Origin: an uncultured Coriobacteriaceae bacterium
GTDB taxonomy: Bacteria; Actinomycetota; Coriobacteriia; Coriobacteriales; Atopobiaceae
NCBI GenBank assembly: GCA_900551595.1
Contig: URWR01000015.1
Coordinates: 1 to 18,433 of the forward strand
Reading direction: 5' to 3'
Length of the DNA: 18,433 nucleotides
The notes under the pieces were generated by a model. The model searched no databases. It was not told the DNA's origin and worked only from the letters and a program-made list of their open reading frames with translations. The position numbers and the translations under genes were made by a program. Below are positions 1 to 5,745 of the stretch, piece after piece. Position 1 is the first letter of the stretch. The number at the start of each line of letters is the position of its first letter.

Positions 1-2
1 GG

Positions 3-74
3 CGCGAGCGCGAAACCGCACGTGGCGATATCGCCAGGCCCGCGCCCACCCACGGCACGGAGGCGACACGATGA
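3..74 (+). CDS. C-terminal end of an unidentified upstream gene (partial)
   Basis: An open frame enters from the left edge and stops at TGA 72-74, overlapping the ATG of the cytochrome b561 gene as ATGA. Such overlaps are typical of translationally coupled genes, so this may be the last 23 codons of the preceding gene in the same operon. The visible residues are polar and Arg/Ala/Pro-rich with no motif I recognise. In GC-rich DNA open frames arise by chance, so this is only a possibility. Confidence 0.3.
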   Translation, partial: RERETARGDIARPAPTHGTEATR

Positions 75-634
75 ATCACGGCGACCATTTCGACCCTTTC
101 GCGCGCGTGCTGCACTGGGGCATGGCGGTGCTGATCCTGGCGATGCTGTTCGTCGGCGTGGGCATGGTGGCGTCGCTGTCGCTGCGTCCGGTGCTGATCG
201 ACCTGCACCGGCCGCTGGGCATCGCGTTGCTGCTGCTGGCCGTGATCCGCCTGCTGTACCGCTGGCGTCATCCGCCGCTGCCGCGCGCGCAGGCGCTCGC
301 CGCCAAGGCATCGCATGTGGCGCTGTACGCCGCCATGCTGGCGATGCCGCTGCTGGGCTGGGCGATGCTGTCGGCGGGCGGGTATCCCGTGCGCATGACC
401 TCGTCGTTCGCGCTGCCGCCGATCGTGTCGCCCGACCCGGCGCTGTACAGCCTGCTGCGGCAGGCGCACGGATGGATGGGCTATGTGCTGTTCGCGCTGA
501 TCCTGCTGCACATGGCCGCCGCGCTGCATCACGCTTGGGTGCGCCGGGATGGCGTGTTCGAGGCGATGGCGCGTGGACGATCCAGGACGGCGACCACGGT
601 CAATCCGGATCCGGAGGCGCGACCGGAAGCATGA
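71..634 (+). CDS. cytochrome b561 family protein (di-heme membrane electron carrier)
   Basis: The 187-residue protein matches the small CybB/YodB-type cytochrome b561 family, inner-membrane proteins with four transmembrane helices and two b hemes that pass electrons from the quinol pool. Four hydrophobic segments are visible, at roughly 14-36, 47-63, 80-102 and 135-155. Candidate heme ligands are His15 (VLHW), His46 (DLHRPLG), His133 and His147, with His153/154 nearby, in the usual N-half/C-half pattern. The ATG follows GGAGG at 59-63 with suitable spacing. The length is normal for the family. Base composition (very GC-rich, G/C in nearly all third positions) matches the next gene and not the DNA beyond about 1026, so this gene belongs to a different organism from most of the window. 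The natural electron partner is not in view. Confidence 0.85.
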   Translation: MNHGDHFDPFARVLHWGMAVLILAMLFVGVGMVASLSLRPVLIDLHRPLGIALLLLAVIRLLYRWRHPPLPRAQALAAKASHVALYAAMLAMPLLGWAMLSAGGYPVRMTSSFALPPIVSPDPALYSLLRQAHGWMGYVLFALILLHMAAALHHAWVRRDGVFEAMARGRSRTATTVNPDPEARPEA

Positions 635-707
635 GGGTGATCGCGCGCTGGACGCGGCGCGGCGATGACGTTGCAATGCGCGCTGTCGTCTCTCCGGAAA
701 ACTCCGT

Positions 708-1020
708 GTGCTGATCGCCTTCAACAAACCGTTCAACGTCCTGTGCCAGTTCACCGACCGCAGCGTACCGCCGCGTCCGACGCTGGCCGGGTTCGGCCTG
801 CCGCCGCGCGTCTATGCGGCGGGACGGCTGGACTACGACAGCGAAGGCCTGTTGCTGCTCACCGACGACGGTGCGCTGGCGAACCGGCTGACCGATCCGC
901 GCCACAAGCAGCCCAAGACCTACTGGGTGCAGGTGGAAGGCACACCCACGGGCGAGCAGCTCGACGCGCTGCGCCGTGGCGTGGTGCTGAACGATGGACT
1001 GACGCGTCCGGCACAGGTGG
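708..1020 (+). CDS. rluE: 23S rRNA pseudouridine synthase RluE-like, N-terminal part, cut at the junction
   Basis: About 104 residues match RluE of the RsuA/RluB/E/F family, which converts one 23S rRNA uridine to pseudouridine. It starts [11 protein letters not shown], like RluE, without an S4 domain. The catalytic motif [11 protein letters not shown] is present with the active-site Asp, followed by the KTYWVQVEG strand and [14 protein letters not shown] at 708 is the only sensible start, because an in-frame stop lies at 666-668 with no ATG between. RluE proteins run to about 190-220 residues and end with a conserved GRNRQVRRM motif, which is absent. After about codon 104 the frame reads antisense through an IS110 transposase, so the rest is not RluE. 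The gene is truncated by the junction near 1009-1025, not by a stop codon. Confidence 0.85.
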
Positions 1021-1025
1021 AAGCC
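1009..1025. other. junction between two unrelated genomes (probable chimeric assembly)
   Basis: Left of this point the plus strand encodes RluE in very GC-rich DNA. Right of it the minus strand encodes the N-terminus of an IS110 transposase and composition soon falls. Both readings stay plausible through 1009-1025: as RluE (RPAQVEA) and, on the other strand, as transposase (TGFHLCR). A short shared stretch at the breakpoint is likely. No target duplication, inverted repeat or att-like site is visible. That both genes are severed at one spot is seen; that it is an assembly or library artefact rather than a recombination in a living cell is inferred. Confidence 0.75.
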
Positions 1026-1205
1026 GGTAACCCCAGACTCGTAGACCGCCCTGGGCTCCTCGAAGCTGAGTGCCCACTCGGCGATCGCTGCCGGGTCGTA
1101 GCCGAACGACGCGCGCTCGCACTCGCCGCTCATGGGATTTAGGGCGAAGGCCTTGATGCTGCGGGCGTGAACGTCGAGGCCGATAGCTGTGACATAATTG
1201 GACAT
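1020..1205 (-). pseudogene. IS110-family transposase, N-terminal fragment
   Basis: The first 62 codons of an IS110-type transposase with the RuvC-like DEDD domain are present. The first catalytic Asp lies in AIGLDVHARS (residues 7-16) and the conserved YESGVTGF motif, with its Glu, follows at 54-61. Full-length proteins are about 330-420 residues, so the remaining DEDD residues and the C-terminal serine domain are missing because the DNA changes identity at the junction. The start ATG (complement of 1203-1205) has a strong ribosome site, GGAGGAGG, five bases upstream. IS110 elements use a bridge RNA encoded in the non-coding end upstream of the transposase, which here would lie at higher coordinates. 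Confidence 0.85.
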
Positions 1206-1208
1206 GGT

Positions 1209-1295
1209 GCCCTCCTCCGTCGCATGTGGCGCGCGGCCACGGTTGGTGGTACGACCATTGTCGCCCGACCCACGGAACTGCGACAGGGGGAGGGC
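1209..1295 (-). ncRNA. folded leader of the IS110 transposase, possible bridge-RNA part
   Basis: The 87 bases upstream of the transposase can fold into a closed structure. A closing stem pairs 1209-1218 with 1286-1295 (ten positions, one C-A mismatch in the minus-strand RNA). It encloses three hairpins: 1226-1230/1236-1240 (5 bp), 1247-1250/1254-1257 (4 bp) and 1259-1264/1280-1285 (6 bp, 15-base loop). The closing stem contains the transposase Shine-Dalgarno GGAGGAGG, so folding would hide it. IS110-group elements are known to encode their bridge RNA in this non-coding end, but known ones are longer (about 180 nt), so a bridge-RNA role is inference. GC-rich DNA pairs easily by chance. The outer boundary of the element is not determined. 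Confidence 0.35.
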
Positions 1296-1367
1296 CCAAT
1301 GTTCAGCTCATATCGTCTGTTGCTGAGTTTGGTGGATTTTGGATTAGCGGATTCGCTACTACTAAAG

Positions 1368-1395
1368 TTCTGGTCCTTCTTATTCTGGTCCTTCT
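1368..1395. repeat. two tandem copies of a 13-bp sequence
   Basis: TTCTGGTCCTTCT occurs at 1368-1380 and again at 1383-1395 without mismatch, giving a 15-base period. It lies in the AT-richer DNA outside the IS110 leader, with no gene around it. It could be a duplicated protein-binding site or simple slippage. Confidence 0.8.
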
Positions 1396-1404
1396 AAATC
1401 ATGC

Positions 1405-1441
1405 AGCTATTCATTTGTACGAAATGCACAAATGAATAGCT
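1405..1441. repeat. perfect 14-bp hairpin carrying the 19-bp palindrome
   Basis: Bases 1405-1418 pair perfectly with 1428-1441 around a nine-base loop. The centre, 1414-1432, is TTTGTACGAAATGCACAAA, identical to the copy in the divergent promoter region at 3351. The inner arms and the trailing TTTYTAGAAG (1446-1455) recur at 5521-5570, while the outer stem differs yet still pairs. On the plus strand it is followed by a weak T-rich run (TTCATTTCT), but no plus-strand gene precedes it. It lies 120 bases beyond the stop of the minus-strand regulator, where it has no U-tract. It is probably an operator-bearing dispersed repeat. Confidence 0.75.
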
Positions 1442-1560
1442 TTCATTTCTAGAAGGCCACATTATTGACACTACGAGGTAAAAGTACTTTTAGAGTTTCC
1501 CATCAGCTCCTCAAGAGCGCTAATTAATCGCGTTCCTTTTTTCTCAGCACCTCTCCACTG
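1442..1560. other. non-coding spacer with a perfect AT-rich palindrome at 1479-1492
   Basis: No gene is visible between the hairpin and the end of the regulator gene. The stretch holds TAAAAGTACTTTTA (1479-1492), a perfect 14-bp palindrome. A small inverted repeat near 1510-1524 could end the regulator transcript on the minus strand, but it has no U-run, so I do not call a terminator. Confidence 0.5.
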
Positions 1561-3234
1561 CTAGAGGCCATTTTTAGAATCTAAATATTGCAATATCTCA
1601 CAGGAAAAAAGGATCCGCTCAACTTCACCCGGCCTTTCAAAATCAAACCCAGCAATTTCTTGAGCGCGATTAAGGCGATAAACAAGAGAGTTTCGATGAA
1701 TACAGAGTTTTTGGGCAGCACGAATTAAATTTGAGCTGCAATCGAGGTACACCATAAGGCTGGTTAAGAGTTCTGTATCATGCTGGGAATCATATTGATG
1801 AAGTGCGACTATTCCTGAATCGCAAAGACATCTGAGATCAAAAGATTCTTTGCAAAGTTCGATGACGTGTTTCATGAGATAGTCCCGATACCAAATAATG
1901 TGATCGGCATCATTTTTCTTTGTAGAAACACGTTGAGATTGAGCAAGATTTAGCGCTGCAAGAGCAAGCCTATATTCATCTTGAAGCATGTGTAGGTCGC
2001 GAAACGGCATGCTTACGCTGCACATTGCATTAATAGTTGTAACGCGTTTACAAAAAGCTTCCGGTAGAGTCGGCGCGCTTTGGTTTATTGATGATTCAAG
2101 GGCATTATCGTCCTGCATAGCATGTAATTTTGTATCGCTATAGGTAGCGAGATTATCAGCTGCTTCTGCTTTTGCATGAAGTAGAAGCACGCGATTCTTA
2201 TTGATTTCTACAGAGAGGGTATCGTTAAGAAGCGCAAGACATGAATCGAGATTAAAGTGAGTTGTGCCACCAAGGCTATCGGAAGGCGATGATTGGAGAA
2301 TTGCAATACGGTAGCAGTCATGAGGGCTCCACCCATGCATACGTAAGAGTCCTCGAAGCTCGGCATTATCGACATGAACGCCTTGTATGAGCGCAGAAAT
2401 GCAATCAACAAATGAAAGAGGTTGGTGTCCTGTTGCTGAGCGATTGGTAAGTAAATACGTGCCTATGAGCTGCGCGATGTACTCAATGAGACCTGCATAG
2501 TCCATTGTAAGTGGGGCATTGCACTCATCTACACAAAGTGAGATTGTACGATGTCCACTGGAAAAAATATTAGCAACGAGGCGTTTAGGGTAATTTGGAA
2601 CATCAACCAAAATAGCTTGCTTGCTATGTTCAAGTTCTGGTAGTAGCCCAGCCTTATCCATCGAATTCAGCAGTGCTTCACTGATGTATCCCGTCGTTTC
2701 TGTTTCTCTCCAAGACGATTCTTCGGGGTCGTGTTTGTACGAAGTGCACAATCCAATTACACGTAGTGCTTCATTGAGCAAAAGAACAGGATTCTTGAAG
2801 AATTGAGAGCAAATATTTAGTACAGAGACAATATCCTTGCTGGTGAGCATGGCCTGCATTAAGCGATCTTCAATCCTGTTATATCGATGAAAGAGAGACA
2901 TTATCTGTGCATATACTTGCAGGGTAGTAAGGGATTGCGGTAACACAAGTCCACGTACTTCTTTTTTCTTCATGAATGCTGCGGCTTCGTTTTGACCTCC
3001 TATACAAATAAGATAAATGGGCAGGCAGTCCTTTTGTTTTTGGATATCTTCAAATGTGGCTATAAAAAGTGTTCTATCGAGAGCGCCTCCAAGCGTTCCA
3101 GCAATGGATGGCCATTCAGATGCTTCAGGTAAGAGACAAACATTTTCTATATCAGGTTCTGTGTAAGTGCAGTTGACTCTTATCAGCTGTTTGATTTTGA
3201 GATGAAACGCAATGAGATTGAGATTAAAAAACAT
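1561..3234 (-). CDS. PucR/CdaR-family transcriptional regulator
   Basis: This 557-residue protein is a DNA-binding regulator of the PucR/CdaR type. The last 60-70 residues form the family's C-terminal helix-turn-helix (HTH_30): LLTSLMVYLDCSSNLIRAAQ, then LCIHRNSLVYRLNRAQEIAG. The middle (about 280-430) fits the CdaR GGDEF-like region, and the first 250 residues would be the sensor part with no motif I can name. There is no signal peptide or membrane segment, so it should be cytoplasmic. The ATG is preceded by GGAGA at good spacing. It is transcribed away from the reductase gene at 3501, with 266 bases between them holding the palindrome at 3351. Divergent placement suggests that it controls the reductase and perhaps itself. 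The inducer is unknown. Base composition is more AT-rich than in the genes from uvrA onward. Confidence 0.85.
   Translation of the reverse strand: MFFNLNLIAFHLKIKQLIRVNCTYTEPDIENVCLLPEASEWPSIAGTLGGALDRTLFIATFEDIQKQKDCLPIYLICIGGQNEAAAFMKKKEVRGLVLPQSLTTLQVYAQIMSLFHRYNRIEDRLMQAMLTSKDIVSVLNICSQFFKNPVLLLNEALRVIGLCTSYKHDPEESSWRETETTGYISEALLNSMDKAGLLPELEHSKQAILVDVPNYPKRLVANIFSSGHRTISLCVDECNAPLTMDYAGLIEYIAQLIGTYLLTNRSATGHQPLSFVDCISALIQGVHVDNAELRGLLRMHGWSPHDCYRIAILQSSPSDSLGGTTHFNLDSCLALLNDTLSVEINKNRVLLLHAKAEAADNLATYSDTKLHAMQDDNALESSINQSAPTLPEAFCKRVTTINAMCSVSMPFRDLHMLQDEYRLALAALNLAQSQRVSTKKNDADHIIWYRDYLMKHVIELCKESFDLRCLCDSGIVALHQYDSQHDTELLTSLMVYLDCSSNLIRAAQKLCIHRNSLVYRLNRAQEIAGFDFERPGEVERILFSCEILQYLDSKNGL
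2734..2752. promoter_or_regulatory. imperfect copy of the 19-bp palindrome inside the regulator gene
   Basis: TTTGTACGAAGTGCACAAT matches the intergenic copies at 17 of 19 positions, differing at positions 11 and 19. On the coding (minus) strand it spans codons for the CTSYK segment of the regulator. It could be an auxiliary intragenic operator or a chance match under codon constraint. Confidence 0.4.
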
Positions 3235-3322
3235 GACTACATCTCCGTTTCTTGCGTTATTGTGCTAGTGCTTTGAGCCTCACACTGAGATGTTTGATTT
3301 TGATGTTGCCCACATCGTTTTT

Positions 3323-3351
3323 TTGTCATTTAACTGTACTCTCAAAATGAT
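3323..3351 (+). promoter_or_regulatory. predicted promoter of the ene-reductase gene
   Basis: TTGTCA at 3323-3328 (5 of 6 to the -35 consensus) is separated by 17 bases from AATGAT at 3346-3351 (4 of 6 to the -10 consensus). The palindrome begins at the last base of the -10 box and covers the expected start of transcription near 3358, a position typical of a repressor operator. This was read by eye; no start-site data are available. Confidence 0.45.
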
Positions 3352-3369
3352 TTGTACGAAATGCACAAA
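3351..3369. promoter_or_regulatory. probable operator of the PucR-type regulator
   Basis: TTTGTACGAAATGCACAAA is an imperfect palindrome (arms TTTGTRC and GYACAAA around WWW) lying between the two divergent genes. It is 132 bases from the start of the reductase and 117 from the start of the regulator. The identical 19-mer lies at 1414 and a variant at 5529, both in hairpins; here only the inner five base pairs can form, so this copy reads as a DNA site. Binding by the neighbouring regulator is inferred from placement. Confidence 0.6.
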
Positions 3370-3500
3370 GAGATTAATGAAAATTCAGAAGGTTCGACAT
3401 ACATATTTGTCAGCTCTCAGGCAAGCATAGAAGACAGAGTTAAACAAAGGCCAACAATCGCCAAAGTCGCAGCTAATCGACATTAAAGAAAGGGATATCT

Positions 3501-5435
3501 ATGCTTGATAACCTGTTTAAGCCATTCAAAATTGGCAACTGTGAGATTCCTAACCGTCTTGTAGTGCCCGCTATGGTTACCAACTATTGCAATCCAGATG
3601 GCACAATAACTGAGCGTTACATTCGATACATGGAAGAGAAGGCTCGTGGTGGTTGGGGCCTTATTATCACAGAAGACTATTGTGTAGAGCCTAATGGCAA
3701 AGGCTATAGCCGAATCCCGGGTCTTTACAATGACGAACAAATTGAGGGTTCGCGGCGTCTTTGTGAAGCGGTACATGCTCAGGGATCTAAGATTTTTTGC
3801 CAAATGTATCATCCTGGCCGCCAGACTACGCCTATTGCGAATAATAATACGACGCCATATGCACCTGTAAGCGATAAGGATCCTATGTGCCGTTTTCAGG
3901 CGCATGAAATGTCCATTGAGGAAATACATCAGCTCGTCGCTGCGTTTGGTGCTGCGGCTGGACGAGCAAAGAAGGCGGGCTTTGACGGCATAGAGCTTCA
4001 CTGCGCTCACGGGTATCTTCTGGCTGAGTTTCTTTCTCCTTCAGCCAACCGCCGTGTTGATGAATATGGCGGTTGCTTTGATAACCGAGTACGCATTGTG
4101 GATGAAATCATGATGGCGATGCGTGAAGAGGTTGGTCCCAACTTCCCAATCCAAGTGCGTATTTCTAGCGATGATCTTGTTCCAGGTGGCAGAACCATTG
4201 CCGAGACGCTTGAGCTTGCTTGTCACTTGGAAGAAATTGGCTTTGCGGCCATTAACTGCTCAAATGGTATGTATGCGTCAAAAGCAGTTGACCAAATTAT
4301 TGCCCCTATGTTTACTGAGCATGCACTTAATATGGATCGTTCTGATCGCATTCGCCAGGTAGTTTCTATTCCGGTGTTGCTTTCCAACCGTATCAATGAT
4401 CCTAAAATGGCAGATATTCTCATTAAAATGGGTGTTTGCGATGCTGTGTGCATGGGTCGTGGATCTCTGGCTGATCCGTATCTGCCAGTCAAGGCATGCG
4501 CGGGTAAGTTCTGCAATATTCGTTATTGCATTGGTTGTTTACAGGGATGCGAATGGCCGATTCTCGAGGATGGCGATGTAACATGTCTGGTGAACCCTCG
4601 CGTCGGTCGAGAAATAGAAAATGACCTTGCGTTAGTTAAAGAGCCAAAGAAAGTAATGGTTATTGGTGCTGGTCCTGCAGGTCTTATCGCTGCAGAAACA
4701 GCAGCAAAGCGTGGCCATGCTGTTACTGTTTATGAGGCAACAGATCATCTGGGTGGGCAGTTCCGCTCTGCAGCATTTCCAGTGGGAAAGGGCGAACTTG
4801 CAACATTCGTAAGTCAGTTACGGGATAGTCTTGAAGAGCTTAATGTTCTCATTAAGATGCAGTGCCCAGTTTCTGAAGACCTCATTGCTGCCGAAAAACC
4901 CGATGCAATTGTGGTGGCAACCGGCGCTAAGCCACTGATGCCTTCAATTCCTGGTATGGATGGAAAGAATGTTGTAACTGCAGAAGACATCCTTCTTGGA
5001 AATGTGGAAATTGCCGATGGGCCAATTGTTGTGTGTGGCGGCGGTGAAGTTGGTGCTGAAACTGCTCACTTTATTACCCGCCTTAACAGCGATGTTACGG
5101 TTCTCGAGATGCAGGATGAAATTCTAAACGATATGATGCCGTTTACTAAAAGTGTATTGCTTGGCCTGATGGCAGAAGCAAAGATTGACGTGCGCACCAA
5201 TGCAACGGTGAAGGAAATTACTGCTGATAGTGTTATTTATACAGACAAGAACGGAAATGAATGCCAGGTTAAGGCCTCGCAGGTTGTTGCTGGTTTTGGA
5301 TACCGTTCTTTTAATCCTCTTGAGGATGTGGCTCGTAAGTATTGTGACAATGTTCAAGTTATCGGTGGTGCCGTTAAGGCTGGTAATGCGATTACAGCAA
5401 CACGTGAGGGCTATGAAGCTGGCCTCGCCATATAG
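3501..5435 (+). CDS. FMN/FAD/4Fe-4S ene-reductase, old yellow enzyme / 2,4-dienoyl-CoA reductase family
   Basis: This 644-residue cytoplasmic flavoenzyme has the layout of FadH and the bile-acid BaiCD/BaiH reductases. It carries an N-terminal FMN-binding TIM barrel (1-330), a 4Fe-4S site, then FAD and NAD(P)H-binding Rossmann domains (from about 388). The cluster cysteines are Cys343, Cys346, Cys350 and Cys362 (CX2CX3CX11C). The barrel signature HCAHGYLLAEFLSP is intact, with Tyr172 matching the catalytic Tyr of FadH. GAGPAGL (near 393) and GGGEVGAETA (near 515) bind dinucleotides. Where FadH has WHEAR with its second catalytic His, this protein reads GMYAS, so dienoyl-CoA may not be the substrate. 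Such enzymes reduce activated C=C bonds with NAD(P)H; the substrate here is unknown. The ATG follows AAAGAAAGGG. Regulation is probably by the divergent PucR-type protein through the site at 3351. Confidence 0.85.
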   Translation: MLDNLFKPFKIGNCEIPNRLVVPAMVTNYCNPDGTITERYIRYMEEKARGGWGLIITEDYCVEPNGKGYSRIPGLYNDEQIEGSRRLCEAVHAQGSKIFCQMYHPGRQTTPIANNNTTPYAPVSDKDPMCRFQAHEMSIEEIHQLVAAFGAAAGRAKKAGFDGIELHCAHGYLLAEFLSPSANRRVDEYGGCFDNRVRIVDEIMMAMREEVGPNFPIQVRISSDDLVPGGRTIAETLELACHLEEIGFAAINCSNGMYASKAVDQIIAPMFTEHALNMDRSDRIRQVVSIPVLLSNRINDPKMADILIKMGVCDAVCMGRGSLADPYLPVKACAGKFCNIRYCIGCLQGCEWPILEDGDVTCLVNPRVGREIENDLALVKEPKKVMVIGAGPAGLIAAETAAKRGHAVTVYEATDHLGGQFRSAAFPVGKGELATFVSQLRDSLEELNVLIKMQCPVSEDLIAAEKPDAIVVATGAKPLMPSIPGMDGKNVVTAEDILLGNVEIADGPIVVCGGGEVGAETAHFITRLNSDVTVLEMQDEILNDMMPFTKSVLLGLMAEAKIDVRTNATVKEITADSVIYTDKNGNECQVKASQVVAGFGYRSFNPLEDVARKYCDNVQVIGGAVKAGNAITATREGYEAGLAI

Positions 5436-5520
5436 TCTGGCTCTCCTCTAGTCATATTAGGTCTGATGTCCTTTTCAGGTTCCTTCTTATATATCGATTG
5501 CTAGCCGTCTGGGATGCTGT

Positions 5521-5565
5521 CCCTCTCATTTGTGCAAATCGTACAAATGAGAGGGGCTACTTTTT
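5521..5565 (+). terminator. hairpin plus T-run after the ene-reductase gene, containing the 19-bp palindrome
   Basis: Bases 5521-5533 pair perfectly with 5543-5555 (13 bp), and TTTTT follows at 5561-5565, so this can act as an intrinsic terminator 86 bases after the reductase stop. The core, TTTGTGCAAATCGTACAAA (5529-5547), is a variant of the palindrome at 3351 and 1414. The outer stem (CCCTC/GAGGG) differs from the 1405-1441 hairpin (AGCTAT/ATAGCT), but pairing is kept. It may serve both as terminator and as regulator site. Confidence 0.65.
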
Positions 5566-5745
5566 AGAAGCGTTTAAAACAACGTGGATCCCTGCTGAGA
5601 GTGAAGGCGTGGAGAACGGCGGTGCATAAAGTCTGTGTGCGCGGCGTGAAAGCCTGTGAGTTTACACGCGTTTTCTCAACAGCTCAGTAAACTATAGGTT
5701 TGGCCCTTTACGCATATCGGTTCAAGGGGAAGGTAGATTTCACGT
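5566..5745 (+). promoter_or_regulatory. upstream region of uvrA with a 7-bp inverted repeat
   Basis: This gene-free stretch leads into uvrA. AGTTTAC (5659-5665) and GTAAACT (5687-5693) form an inverted repeat with a 21-base spacer. TATAGG at 5693-5698 could be a -10 box, but no good -35 stands at the right distance. No typical actinobacterial LexA box (CGAAC-N4-GTTCG) is visible, so SOS control is not supported. AGGGGAAGG (5726-5734) is the ribosome site. Confidence 0.3.

Noticed and set aside
22..714. A 230-codon open frame overlapping the cytochrome b561 gene
   Set aside because: It is a shadow in another frame of GC-rich DNA, rich in Ala/Arg/Gly with no family resemblance, while the b561 frame shows clear heme-ligand and membrane patterns.
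1..1020. Horizontal transfer of a gammaproteobacterial operon into the coriobacterium
   Set aside because: No integrase, repeat or att site is seen, and both genes at the boundary are severed at one point; an assembly chimera is simpler.
708..1142. A complete 144-residue RluE-like gene ending at 1142
   Set aside because: Residues after about 104 are the antisense of the IS110 transposase N-terminus and lack the RluE C-terminal GRNRQVRRM motif; the stop is an accident of the junction.
600..1205. A 201-residue transposase running to 600 on the minus strand
   Set aside because: Only the first about 62 residues match IS110; the rest reads antisense through rluE and the b561 3' region.
3501..5435. 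Naming the reductase fadH or baiCD
   Set aside because: The FadH second catalytic His region is not conserved (GMYAS in place of WHEAR), and no bai or fatty-acid genes are nearby.
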